Source of the DNA: JAGVSV01 sp040766135
GTDB taxonomy: Bacteria > Bacillota > Clostridia > Christensenellales > Aristaeellaceae
NCBI GenBank assembly: GCA_040766135.1
Contig: JAXGRA010000006.1
Span: forward strand, 84,226-148,225
Reading direction: 5' to 3'
DNA length: 64,000 nucleotides
Shown: positions 17,901-25,943 of the stretch, piece after piece
Numbering within the stretch: position 1 is the stretch's first letter
Layout of the letters: every line of letters starts with the position of its first letter
Position numbers and translations under genes: made by a program
Notes under the pieces: model-generated
Told to the model about the DNA's origin: nothing
Seen by the model: only the letters and a program-made list of their open reading frames with translations
Databases searched by the model: none

Positions 17901-18925
17901 GCGCGCTTGGGTTCGGGCTGTACGGGGTCGGGCTCGCCGGGCAGAATCACCAGCCCGTCCTCGGTGCGCTCGCCCTCGGGCAGGCCATGCAGCACCGCGT
18001 TGAGCGAGGCGATGGCCACCTCCAACATTTTATCGGTGGGCGGGCGCGTGGTCAGGCGCTGCAATTGCATGCCCGGCCAGCGCAGCGCGCGCGTCAGCGG
18101 CGTTTCGGCATGGGCCAGGCCCTTTAACAGCTCATAGCTCACCCCGGCCACAAGCGGCAGCAGCAGCAGCCGCGTAAGCACACGCATCAGATAATTGCTG
18201 CCCAGGTCATACCCGGTTATCGACATAACCAACACATCAAATATGCTGTAGAAAATGATGGAGAAGATAAACGTAATCAGCAAAAAGCTGGTGCCGCAGC
18301 GCGGATGCAGGGTGGAAAACGTCTGCGCGTTTTCGGGCGTCAGCGGCAGCCCGTTTTCGTAGCAATGGATGGTCTTATGCTCCGCCCCGTGGTATTGGAA
18401 GATGCGCCGCATGTCCGGGATCAGGCCGCACAGGTACAGGTAGATCATCAGAATAATGGTACGCAGCACGCCGCTTAGTAAATTGACCGCCAGCAGCGAC
18501 CACCCCGCCGCGCGCAGCGCCTTGACCGGCAGATTGGGCAAAAGCACAAACAGCCCCATGGACAGCGCCACGGCCAATATCACCGCCAGCCCCATCACGA
18601 TTTTGTCCACGCCGGTGCCCAGCTTGTCAGCCAGCCATTTTTCAAACTTGGAGGGCTCTTCTTCTTCCAGGCCCGCCATGTCGGCGCTGGCGGACAGCAC
18701 CTTCATGCCCAGCGACATCATCATCACCATGCTCACTGCGCCGCGGATGATTGGCCAGCCCGTCCATTTGTGTTTTTTTGCAATCGACGTCACCGGCTCG
18801 TGCTTGATGCGTAGGCTGCCGTCGGCGCGGCGCACGGCAATGGCCATGGCCTCCTTGGAGCGCATCATCACGCCCTCTAAAACTGCCTGTCCGCCATAAT
18901 CCTGCGGACGTTCCTTGTCCTTCAT
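17897..18925 (-). CDS. yqhQ: DUF1385 membrane protein, YqhQ family
   Basis: A 342-residue membrane protein of unknown biochemical role, commonly next to rpmE, prmC and prfA in Firmicutes. The conserved start YGGQAVLEGVMMRS is at about residues 8-21, several hydrophobic helices follow, and FQYHGAEHKTIHCYENG lies near residue 200 (histidine/glutamate cluster). I chose the ATG giving MKDKERP because GGAAGGGA precedes it; the frame is open further upstream to a GTG without conservation. Overlaps prmC by 4 bp. Confidence 0.9.
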   Translation of the reverse strand: MKDKERPQDYGGQAVLEGVMMRSKEAMAIAVRRADGSLRIKHEPVTSIAKKHKWTGWPIIRGAVSMVMMMSLGMKVLSASADMAGLEEEEPSKFEKWLADKLGTGVDKIVMGLAVILAVALSMGLFVLLPNLPVKALRAAGWSLLAVNLLSGVLRTIILMIYLYLCGLIPDMRRIFQYHGAEHKTIHCYENGLPLTPENAQTFSTLHPRCGTSFLLITFIFSIIFYSIFDVLVMSITGYDLGSNYLMRVLTRLLLLPLVAGVSYELLKGLAHAETPLTRALRWPGMQLQRLTTRPPTDKMLEVAIASLNAVLHGLPEGERTEDGLVILPGEPDPVQPEPKRA

Positions 18926-19015
18926 ACTGGTATCCCTTCCATTATAAATGCCCATAAAAACAGGGCAGGCCTCCGCGATTGCACGCGGCGCACCCGCCCT
19001 ATGCCGCACATGGGA

Positions 19016-19213
19016 TTAAATCCCGTAGCGCTTCTTGAAACGGTCGACACGCCCGCCGGTGTCCACCAGCTTCTGCTTGCCGGTGTAAAACGGATGGCAT
19101 TTCGAGCAGATGTCCACGCGCATTTCTTTGCTTGTGGAGCCGGTTTCGAACGTTTCGCCGCACACGCAGCGCACGGTCGCCTTGTGGTACTTGGGATGAA
19201 TGTCCTTCTTCAT
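19016..19213 (-). CDS. rpmE: 50S ribosomal protein L31, zinc-binding type
   Basis: A 65-residue large-subunit protein. The start MKKDIHPKYH and the two cysteine pairs (CVC and CSKC) mark the zinc-containing type; the end RVDRFKKRYG is typical. GAGGAGC precedes the ATG at 19213. It heads the minus-strand block rpmE-yqhQ-prmC-prfA. The IS30 copy begins about 120 bp upstream of its start codon and may lie beyond its promoter. Confidence 0.96.
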   Translation of the reverse strand: MKKDIHPKYHKATVRCVCGETFETGSTSKEMRVDICSKCHPFYTGKQKLVDTGGRVDRFKKRYGI

Positions 19214-19317
19214 GGGTGCTCCTCTTTCCTGCGCAGTCATCCGGATTCATGGCGCGCAACCATGAGCCGGGAACAATAGTATACCACCAGCCCAAGCCGC
19301 GCGCAAGCGTTGCACAC

Positions 19318-19332
19318 AAAATCAGGGCAAAA
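19318..19332 (+). repeat. Left 15-bp direct repeat of IS30 copy 1
   Basis: AAAATCAGGGCAAAA, identical to 20568-20582. It abuts the left terminal repeat of the element, as expected for a target-site duplication. Confidence 0.8.
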
Positions 19333-20567
19333 CCCGAGTTGTAGAATGAAGTGAAACATCAAAGCTCATGCAAACCCTGTAAGATGGGATCAGAATAAAC
19401 ACATCGGAGGATTAACATGAGCCAGTGGAAGTATACCAAGAAACGCAAGAAAGGAGAACACCTTACGTACATTGACCGGCAAAAACTTGAGATGTTGGTG
19501 AGGAAGAACGAGTCTTTACCGGCGTATAAAAAGCACAGCATCCGTGAGATAGCTTGTCTGCTTGAATCCAGTCCGGCCACGATCAGCAGGGAACTGAAGA
19601 AGAGAGGCCGGGGCCCTGTATGGAGAAGAGCTTGGCTCCATACTATTCATACTCTGCGATGTTGCCCAAAGAGATTATGACCAGAAAAGGAACAGCCAAG
19701 GGCAGGAACATCAAGATGGGCCAGGATTACGCATTTGCAAACTATGTCAGTGAGCAGATTCTCGTCCACAAGCAATCACCGGATGCCATCATCATGCGCT
19801 TGAACAGGGATGGGAATCCTTATGAAACCACCGTCAGCACCCGCACCCTGTACAGCTATATTGAGCGCGGGTACATTCCAGGCGTTGAGCTTTGCCACCT
19901 CCCTCGTCGCGGACGCCCCAGCAAACCCCAATACCGCCATTTACGCCGGTCATTCAAAGGAGATGGAAAAAGCATTGAGGAGCGCCCGCAGGCAGCCAAC
20001 ACCCGGGAGGAGGCAGGGCACTGGGAAATGGATTGTATGCTCTCTGGCCGGGGAAAGAGTAAAATTTGCCTGTTGGTATTATCAGAAAGAAAGCATCGTG
20101 AAGTGATCGTCAGGATCCTTCGTTCTGCAACGGCTGAATCAGTCGTGAAAATGTTAGATCGTTTGGAAAGAAAACTGGGTGCAAAAGCCTTCCGGAAGCG
20201 TTTCAAATCCATTACCATGGATAACGGCTCTGAGTTTAGTGACTGGCGCTCACTGGAACGATCCTGCCTAACAGACAAAAAGCATACAAGCACCTACTAC
20301 TGTCATCCATACAGCGCCTGGGAGCGTGGGACAGTCGAACATGTCATTGGTTTGATTCGTCGTTTTATTCCAAAGGGTACGGACATTAGCAAACTCTCCA
20401 GCGCAGACATCCAACGCATCGAGGACTGGTTGAACGATTTACCCAGGCGCATCCTCAATGGTAAGAGCGCAAAAATCGCCTCGGGCTCGCCCGAGGCAGC
20501 CTGACCAGGCCTCGGCCTGGTCAGCCATCCGCAGGGCTGTATGTTTCACTTATTCTTGCAATTGGGG
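19333..20567 (+). mobile_element. IS30-family insertion sequence, copy 1 (defective)
   Basis: About 1235 bp, very similar throughout to 25944-27188. Imperfect terminal repeats of about 25 bp: left begins CCCGAGTTG and ends GTGAAAC; the right, read inward, begins CCCCAATTG and ends GTGAAAC. It carries a broken transposase gene. Two GC-rich hairpins after the gene (near 20480-20525) probably stop transcription. It is flanked by a perfect 15-bp direct repeat. It sits between rpmE and the IS66-type element. Confidence 0.88.
19417..20504 (+). pseudogene. IS30-family transposase, frameshifted
   Basis: DDE transposase related to the intact copy at 26030. The N-terminal HTH part reads from the ATG at 19417 to about 19600; the catalytic part (WEMDCM, SITMDNGSEF, WERGTVEHVIGLI) continues in another frame from about 19670 to 20504. 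Compared with the intact copy, there are at least three indels within about 90 bp (19597-19687): an extra AAG/rearranged GC stretch, a lost G in CTGCGGATG, and an extra A in CAGAAAGG. The rest is nearly identical, so the damage is local and recent, or a sequencing artefact. Confidence 0.85.
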
Positions 20568-20582
20568 AAAATCAGGGCAAAA
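20568..20582 (+). repeat. Right 15-bp direct repeat of IS30 copy 1
   Basis: AAAATCAGGGCAAAA, matching 19318-19332. The following TCAGGGCAA continues a short tandem repeat already present in the target. Confidence 0.8.
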
Positions 20583-20600
20583 TCAGGGCAATCGGGCCAA

Positions 20601-20615
20601 TGTTACTATTCAGCC
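20601..20615 (+). repeat. IS66 terminal inverted repeat, left
   Basis: TGTTACTATTCAGCC, the exact reverse complement of 22179-22193. The transposase stop codon (20610-20612) falls inside it. Confidence 0.85.
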
Positions 20616-22079
20616 TATACCTGCCTGGCACAATACTTTTCGCCCTTTGAGTACAGACAGTATGGCAGACAGCAGGGGCAGTTGCCGGCGCTTACATGTT
20701 TCAATGAAGCTCAGGATGCGGCAGTACATCTGCGCACCATCCAGCGTGCGAAAGCCTCCGGACATTTTCTGGCGATTCTTGCATTTGCGCAGGTCACGTT
20801 CACTCAGATTGTTGTCAAACGCTACTGTTGTATCGTACAAGAACAGCAAATAGTTCGACTTGTGTGTTCTTAACCGGCGTAGCAACGCCTGCTCTTTTTG
20901 CTTTGCCCATTTTGGCTTGCAGTCAAGGTTCTCCATCTCTCCTTGTGTGCACAGGGCATCATACGCTTCACTGTATGTTTGTTTCTCCGTTTCCGGTACG
21001 CCCGCAGAATCCGCGCGTTTTCGTGCTTCATTCGCGCTGCACAACAGTGCACGTAGCGCATCGCTCCATGCATGACCGGTATCTTCTGTGTTCTTGGTCA
21101 GATGACGTAGCAGATGCACGTTGCATTCGCCATGTCTTGTGCCAAACTGATATATCGCTGCCTCATGATCGTGAACCAGCGTACCCGCAAACGCCGACAA
21201 CACAGGCATCTGATGCAGGTTGTCCAGGTTTTTGCGCGCCATACTCGTATACAGCACGGCATCTGCTGTGCTCAGGTTTCGGATAAACGCAGGATGACCA
21301 TCTATGCTGATGTTTGTATTGTCAGTATAGATGACACGTTGATTCAGCAAATCGTTCTGGACATTTTCCAGTTCGTCCGATAATGCATGTGAAAACCCGC
21401 TCAGCATGCCATATATGCCGCCTGCTGATGGCTGGATAATTCCGTCTGTCATGCTTCCTATAAATTCCCGGATGCGATCATTGGATACGACACCCGCACT
21501 ATACAGGTAGACGGCTTGTGCTCGGAGCACATCGCCATAGATCACATCGCTGTTGTAGCCACTGGGTATCTCATACTGTCCTGCGCTGTTGGGATAAAAG
21601 CGATGCTCCGTGGCATAGGGCACAATCTCTATATCCAATACATACTTGATGATGGGACGGCCACAGCACGAACCATGGACAATCACCTTATGTTGCAGTT
21701 TGCCCGTGGCTATCTGTTCTTCTACTTGCGCACGAGTCAACGTCTTCCCCGGATGACCTGCTTGTGCTCCTTTGTGCCGTCCGCTTTTTTCTCGACCGTT
21801 GTATGTGTTCGTCCGTTTCCCCTTTTGATCCATGGAGGGCGGCTACGAGGAATTGCCGCTATTGTTGTTCAATATGCTCCGCAGACGGTCGTTCTCTTCA
21901 CGAAGTAATTGTATCTCTTTGCCCATCTGAACTATTTGTCTGGTCTGGACTTCGATTATCTGCCGAAGTTGAGCAGTTTCTAACTTGCGCTGCTTCTCAA
22001 CTTCCTCCAGCCGGGCAATTGTTTCCTGTAGCTGTTGGAACAAGCCTTTTTCATAATGTCCGCCTGCCACAGTAAACAC
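20610..22079 (-). pseudogene. IS66-family transposase interrupted by an in-frame TAG
   Basis: Read from the ATG at 22079, the first 78 residues form the N-terminal leucine-zipper region ending LNNNSGNSS. A TAG (21843-21845) follows, and the same frame continues PPSMDQKGKR through the zinc-binding and DDE parts to 20610. In intact IS66 TnpC proteins this junction is NSSKPPSSD, so the amber replaces a lysine codon by one base change (AAG to TAG). The downstream part alone (ATG 21833, about 407 residues) has all catalytic regions, including GYNSDVIYGDVL, YTDNTNISIDG and NNLSERDLR. Either a nonsense mutant or split protein; readthrough is possible but unproven. Confidence 0.8.
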
Positions 22080-22178
22080 CTCCCCAAATCCTCAATATCT
22101 GCTATATTCGACATGCATGAGCAATAATCCTTTTGGTTTTTATAATTTTTTGTGAAAATTTTTCCAGCCGCACTTGGA

Positions 22179-22193
22179 GGCTGAATAGTAACA
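22179..22193 (+). repeat. IS66 terminal inverted repeat, right
   Basis: GGCTGAATAGTAACA, the exact reverse complement of 20601-20615. Confidence 0.85.
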
Positions 22194-22221
22194 ATCCGTT
22201 GCGAAATCTATTGAAAAACCC

Positions 22222-22251
22222 TTGACAGACATGATCGCCTTTAGGTAATAT
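22222..22251 (+). promoter_or_regulatory. Promoter of rplM-rpsI
   Basis: TTGACA (22222-22227), an 18-bp spacer, then TAATAT (22246-22251). It starts 28 bp after the IS66 end, so the insertion just spares the core promoter. Confidence 0.6.
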
Positions 22252-22362
22252 AACTTTTGCATCAATAGGCTCCGCTAGCCCCGGGACTATTGAACGAGCA
22301 AGGCGTGCTGACCATCACGCCAAGCAAAATGTTTGATTTGTCTTGTTAAGGAGGAAGCTCAT
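22252..22362 (+). ncRNA. 5' leader of rplM, candidate L13 autoregulatory leader
   Basis: A structured leader of about 105 nt. A stem AATAG...CTATT encloses a GC-rich part (about 22263-22291), and a second stem GGCGTG...CACGCC is at 22302-22321, just before AAGGAGG. Firmicutes rplM operons are known to carry an L13-binding leader (Rfam L13_leader). The match to that family is inferred from position and stems, not aligned. Confidence 0.4.
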
Positions 22363-22797
22363 TTGAACACCTACATGGCCAATGCGCAAAATGTAGAGCG
22401 CAAATGGTTTGTCGTTGATGCGGATGGCATGGTGCTGGGCCGCTTGGCCAGCCAGGTTGCCAACATTCTGCGTGGCAAGCATAAGCCGACCTATACGCCC
22501 CATGTGGATACGGGCGATTATGTAATTATTATCAATGCCGGTAAAGCCAAGCTGACCGGCCGGAAATTGGATCAGAAGTTCTATTATCATTACTCTGGAT
22601 ACGTGGGTGGCCTCAAGGCTACCAAGTACCGCAACCTGATGGCTGAGAAACCGGAATTTGCCGTACGCCACGCCATCGAGGGCATGCTGCCCAAGGGCCC
22701 GCTGGGTCGCAAGATGGCGAAAAAAATGTTCGTCTACGCTGGCGCCGAGCATCAGCACGCCGCCCAGAAGCCCGAGCCGCTGACGCTCATCGACTGA
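22363..22797 (+). CDS. rplM: 50S ribosomal protein L13
   Basis: A 144-residue large-subunit protein, an early assembly factor. Landmarks are ERKWFVVDADGMVLGRLAS, HVDTGDYVIIINA and GMLPKGPLGR. The TTG at 22363 is the likely start, because AAGGAGG lies 8 nt upstream and the product then begins MNTYMANAQ, as in homologues (MKTYMAK). The first in-frame ATG at 22375 lies 20 nt from that site, and the upstream ATG at 22333 adds non-conserved residues. It forms an operon with rpsI, 13 bp downstream. Confidence 0.96.
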   Translation: MNTYMANAQNVERKWFVVDADGMVLGRLASQVANILRGKHKPTYTPHVDTGDYVIIINAGKAKLTGRKLDQKFYYHYSGYVGGLKATKYRNLMAEKPEFAVRHAIEGMLPKGPLGRKMAKKMFVYAGAEHQHAAQKPEPLTLID

Positions 22798-22810
22798 GGA
22801 GGAAAATAGC

Positions 22811-23200
22811 ATGGCACAAGCAGATTTCAACGCAGTAGGCCGCCGCAAGGAAGCGGTAGCACGTGTTCGCCTGGTACCGGGCAATGGCAATATCATTATT
22901 AACAAGCGCGAACTGGACGATTATTTCGGCCTGGAAACGCTCAAGATGACTGTGCGCCAGCCTCTGGTGCTGACCAAGGTGACCGGCTTTGACATTATCG
23001 TCAATGTCACCGGTGGTGGCTTGACCGGTCAGTCCGGTGCCATCCGGCACGGCATCAGCCGCGCGCTCTCCAAAGCCAACCCTGAGTTGCGTCCGGAACT
23101 AAAAAAAGCCGGTTTCCTCACGCGTGATCCACGCATGAAGGAACGCAAAAAATACGGCCTCAAGGGAGCCCGCCGCGCGCCTCAGTTCAGCAAGCGCTGA
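22811..23200 (+). CDS. rpsI: 30S ribosomal protein S9
   Basis: A 129-residue small-subunit protein. Landmarks are GRRKEAVARVRL at the N-terminus, GGGLTGQSGAIRHGI, and the conserved C-terminal tail ending PQFSKR, which reaches the P-site tRNA. GAGGAAAA precedes the ATG. It is the last gene of the rplM operon and is followed by a clear terminator at 23231. Confidence 0.97.
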   Translation: MAQADFNAVGRRKEAVARVRLVPGNGNIIINKRELDDYFGLETLKMTVRQPLVLTKVTGFDIIVNVTGGGLTGQSGAIRHGISRALSKANPELRPELKKAGFLTRDPRMKERKKYGLKGARRAPQFSKR

Positions 23201-23230
23201 TTGGGTAGAAAAAACAATACAACCAGTTCA

Positions 23231-23264
23231 AAAACCCTGGAAGATCAAAACTTTCCAGGGTTTT
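23231..23264 (+). terminator. Rho-independent terminator after rpsI
   Basis: A 12-bp stem (AAAACCCTGGAA with TTCCAGGGTTTT), a loop of about 10 nt, then ATTGT. Ends the rplM-rpsI transcript. Confidence 0.8.
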
Positions 23265-23277
23265 ATTGTCATCAGAA

Positions 23278-23641
23278 AACCCCGCGCTAGGCGTGGGGTT
23301 CAATAGAGCTTATAGCGATGCGCATGATAAAGAAACTCCTTTTGCTAAAATACCGTTGCGTTCTGCCTATCTTTCTGCCAACTGCAACAAAGCAAAAGAA
23401 GGTCATTAGATGAATAATGACGTGCGAAGTTAAGCATACACTCGATAGAACCGCAATTAGCTCGAGGAGTTGCGGAAAAAATAGCACAAGATGAAGTATG
23501 GGGAGAGGGGACACTACAACTGTTATCAGGGCGATAAGCAATATCTTTCGCAATTGACAGATTATGCTTGCGCCTGCGAGGGCGCGTGCTAGTATTCTAG
23601 GGCTATGCCCGCATATGAAAAGCCACCGGCTAGGCCGGTGG
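23278..23641 (+). mobile_element. Hairpin-ended remnant, IS200/IS605-like (PATE-type) candidate
   Basis: About 364 bp bounded by two hairpins. The left is AACCCCGCGC-TAG-GCGTGGGGTT with one mismatch (23278-23300). The right is CCACCGGC-TAG-GCCGGTGG, perfect (23623-23641), followed by ATGGTTACT. Subterminal hairpins of this shape with a short apical loop are typical of IS200/IS605 ends. The interior has no recognisable TnpA or TnpB; its longest minus-strand reading frame looks non-coding. This is therefore best read as a non-autonomous relic. It fills the gap between the rpsI terminator and the ABC exporter. Confidence 0.45.
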
Positions 23642-23686
23642 ATGGTTACTATGCCGATTGCTTTGTTTCTGTTGCTGCCCCTTTTT

Positions 23687-25645
23687 CTAGTGCTGATTTG
23701 TAAAATGCGTATAAAGATCGTTGTATAGCGCACTGTCCCGCATCAGGCTATCATGTGTGCCTATCTGGGACACCTTGCCGTCTTCAAGCACTGCAATATG
23801 ATGGCAGTAGTCTTTTATAAGATTCAGTTTATGAGAGATAAGCAATGCTTTTTGATTTTGGGTGTATTTTTTTAAAACATCAAAACATTTCTTTTCGGTT
23901 ATGGCGTCCATGGCAGTAAACGGTTCGTCTATAATCAAATAAAAGTTAAAAGCAGGCAAGAGCAGCCTCGCAAGCGCTATTTTGTTCTTCTCGCCTCCGG
24001 AGATATCTTTTCCTCTTTGGCCGAAATTTCTGCCGCCCAGGTATGTAATCTCCAAATCTGAAACAATTGCGTCGAAGCGCTCTTGAATATAATATTTGCG
24101 GGATGCTAACAATTTGGGCAAATAATCTGTTAAAAATTCTTTGTTGGCCGAACATTCTTTTGCAAGCGTTTCTATAAAATCGGTGTATAATGGCGAATCC
24201 AAAGAAACAGTGAACAGATCGCGATATAAACGGCTGCAATCCTGCGAAAATGTTTTTCTGACAGGGTTTTTCAAGCTGTTTTGTATGATTTCATCAAACA
24301 GTTTTACAATAAGATGCTTGATCTCCCCCTCTTTGCTCCTGTATTCAACTTCGGTCAAAGGCTTTTTGTTTAACACGATGTTATACGTTAAATCCGCATC
24401 AAACAGCTCCGCTTCCTGCGGGCAGTATAACAGGCTGCCGTAAAGGGCGCTCTTGGTAATGCTGTCTGTTCTGATGTTTCCCAAAGTGCAACTTCCCGCT
24501 GATAGTTCCTTGTCCCCAAAGAGAATCTTCAGAATGGTGGATTTCCCCTCGCCTGAAAGGCCTACGATGCCCGTTTTTGAATGAATGTCAAGGCTGAAGT
24601 CTTTTATTGAATACTGTTCGTTGTCTTTTGAATATTTAAATGCACACTCGCTGAAACGCAAGTCATCGGAAGCCGGTACACAAAAGGCATTGTCCTCAAC
24701 GATGTTTGCAACAACCTTATCCCGCATAAGCTCAAATCTATCCGCATCCTGCCTTATATCCTGCACCTTGATAAGGGGCATGAATGCCACGGGCAGGTAG
24801 GACAGAATAGCAACAAACGTAGATACTTCCAGCGTTTTGGACTGTATCTGATAAACCGATGCCGCAATGAGCACAACAAGCGCAACATTCCTTACGGCTT
24901 CAACGATTGATTTTGAAATGGTTCTATATCTGATGGATGAGGCAAGCATTTTGTCTCTTTCCTGAAACGAGCCGAACAACTCTTTCTTATTGTTTTCAAC
25001 ATCAGAAAATCCCAAAATAGAACGCCGGTTTTCTATAAACTCCATCACCCTGGGGTTTATTTTGACCAGGAGTTCTCTAAAAGCCTTGAAGGACGCCAGT
25101 TCTTTCTTTAAAACAACCTCTGTCAATGAAAGAACCACGACATACGAAATAATAACGATGATGGCAAAGGAAATTGTCCACTGAAGCGTAATCATTACAG
25201 CAATGACCGCCAAAACGCAAATAGAAAGAAAAGAGAAATAATTATGTTTTAGAAGGTCGGTAAGACGTTCCGTGTCCCCGAACACGGTCATAATGTACGC
25301 TCCCGCCCCACGTGAAGCAACAATGGCGTTTTCCTTATAGAGTGCGCTTACGATAAGCTTCTCCTGAAAAACCCTCTGCATGTCGATGACGATTTTATCA
25401 ATAATGATTTTTTCCAGCACAAAACAGATGGATAAAACTGCTCCGGACACCAAGAGAAGGACGATGAAAGAAACCTGTAATTCTCCCGCAATGGCATCGT
25501 CTATAATATGTTTTTGAAGTATCGGTAAAAACCCTCCGATCACAGCCGCAGCAAGTGCCGTGATTGCCGTAAGGATATACATACGTCTGTTTTTCTTGGG
25601 CATCTGGGTGTAGAAGAATTTAAAAATGGAAAAGATGTTTTTCAA
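23687..25645 (-). CDS. ABC exporter, fused membrane and ATPase domains, with a large insert in the ATPase
   Basis: A half-transporter of about 652 residues with six membrane helices (residues 20-290) and an ATPase domain. Motifs: Walker A GLSGEGKST near residue 361, signature ISGGEK near 547, Walker B LIIDEP near 572, H-loop LLISHK. The Walker A to signature distance of about 187 residues is roughly 80 longer than in MsbA-like exporters; the extra part is helical and lies after the Q-loop (YCPQEAEL). The TTG at 25645 is chosen because AAGGAGG lies 7 nt upstream; a longer ATG start at 25702 has no site. Base composition is AT-richer than neighbours, and it lies between mobile elements, suggesting transfer. 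Cargo unknown; peptide export is plausible. Confidence 0.85.
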   Translation of the reverse strand: MKNIFSIFKFFYTQMPKKNRRMYILTAITALAAAVIGGFLPILQKHIIDDAIAGELQVSFIVLLLVSGAVLSICFVLEKIIIDKIVIDMQRVFQEKLIVSALYKENAIVASRGAGAYIMTVFGDTERLTDLLKHNYFSFLSICVLAVIAVMITLQWTISFAIIVIISYVVVLSLTEVVLKKELASFKAFRELLVKINPRVMEFIENRRSILGFSDVENNKKELFGSFQERDKMLASSIRYRTISKSIVEAVRNVALVVLIAASVYQIQSKTLEVSTFVAILSYLPVAFMPLIKVQDIRQDADRFELMRDKVVANIVEDNAFCVPASDDLRFSECAFKYSKDNEQYSIKDFSLDIHSKTGIVGLSGEGKSTILKILFGDKELSAGSCTLGNIRTDSITKSALYGSLLYCPQEAELFDADLTYNIVLNKKPLTEVEYRSKEGEIKHLIVKLFDEIIQNSLKNPVRKTFSQDCSRLYRDLFTVSLDSPLYTDFIETLAKECSANKEFLTDYLPKLLASRKYYIQERFDAIVSDLEITYLGGRNFGQRGKDISGGEKNKIALARLLLPAFNFYLIIDEPFTAMDAITEKKCFDVLKKYTQNQKALLISHKLNLIKDYCHHIAVLEDGKVSQIGTHDSLMRDSALYNDLYTHFTNQH

Positions 25646-25928
25646 AACAGGCCTCCTTAACAGCGAAGATTCAGGAAATGTTTTGATACTGATTCCAAAC
25701 ATTACTGCATCGTCGTGTCGGTCTTGCAGCTGTCGGCTGCTTGGTCACGTAGCGCTGCTCTTCGCTGCTCCTTGCTGCAAGCCAAAATCCCTCTCCTTTG
25801 GATGCATTACTGTTTTACATCAGCATGACACCGAAACTTTTAAAGAAAACACATGAAAAAGTGTATTTTAAAAAGCGAACAGAAGTTATCATACCAAACA
25901 CTCCCACTGACAGACAACCATCTCCCGG

Positions 25929-25943
25929 TATTTTTTACAAAGG
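25929..25943 (+). repeat. Left 15-bp direct repeat of IS30 copy 2
   Basis: TATTTTTTACAAAGG, identical to 27189-27203. The 283 bp upstream of it (25646-25928) hold no gene I can support; they carry the 5' region of the ABC exporter. Confidence 0.85.

Larger units (their letters stand above)
20601..22193 (-). mobile_element. IS66-family element (single-transposase type)
   Basis: About 1593 bp bounded by perfect 15-bp inverted repeats (20601-20615 and 22179-22193). It encodes only a TnpC-type transposase, as in the ISBst12-like subgroup, with no tnpA or tnpB. The left end lies 18 bp from IS30 copy 1. The right end lies 28 bp before the -35 box of rplM. No 8-bp target duplication is visible at the ends. 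Confidence 0.8.

Noticed and set aside
21843..21845. TAG as pyrrolysine or deliberate recoding
   Set aside because: No pyl genes or PYLIS-like structure visible; prfA is present; a nonsense mutation is simpler.
20591..22201. Search for an 8-bp IS66 target duplication
   Set aside because: The bases outside the two terminal repeats (CGGGCCAA and ATCCGTTG) do not match, so none is claimed.
22333..22362. Upstream ATG as start of rplM
   Set aside because: It adds ten residues not found in L13 and has no ribosome site; the TTG at 22363 has AAGGAGG at 8 nt.
23287..23733. Minus-strand frame of 148 codons inside the hairpin-bounded relic
   Set aside because: No similarity to TnpA or any family seen; overlaps the ABC exporter 3' end and has no ribosome site.
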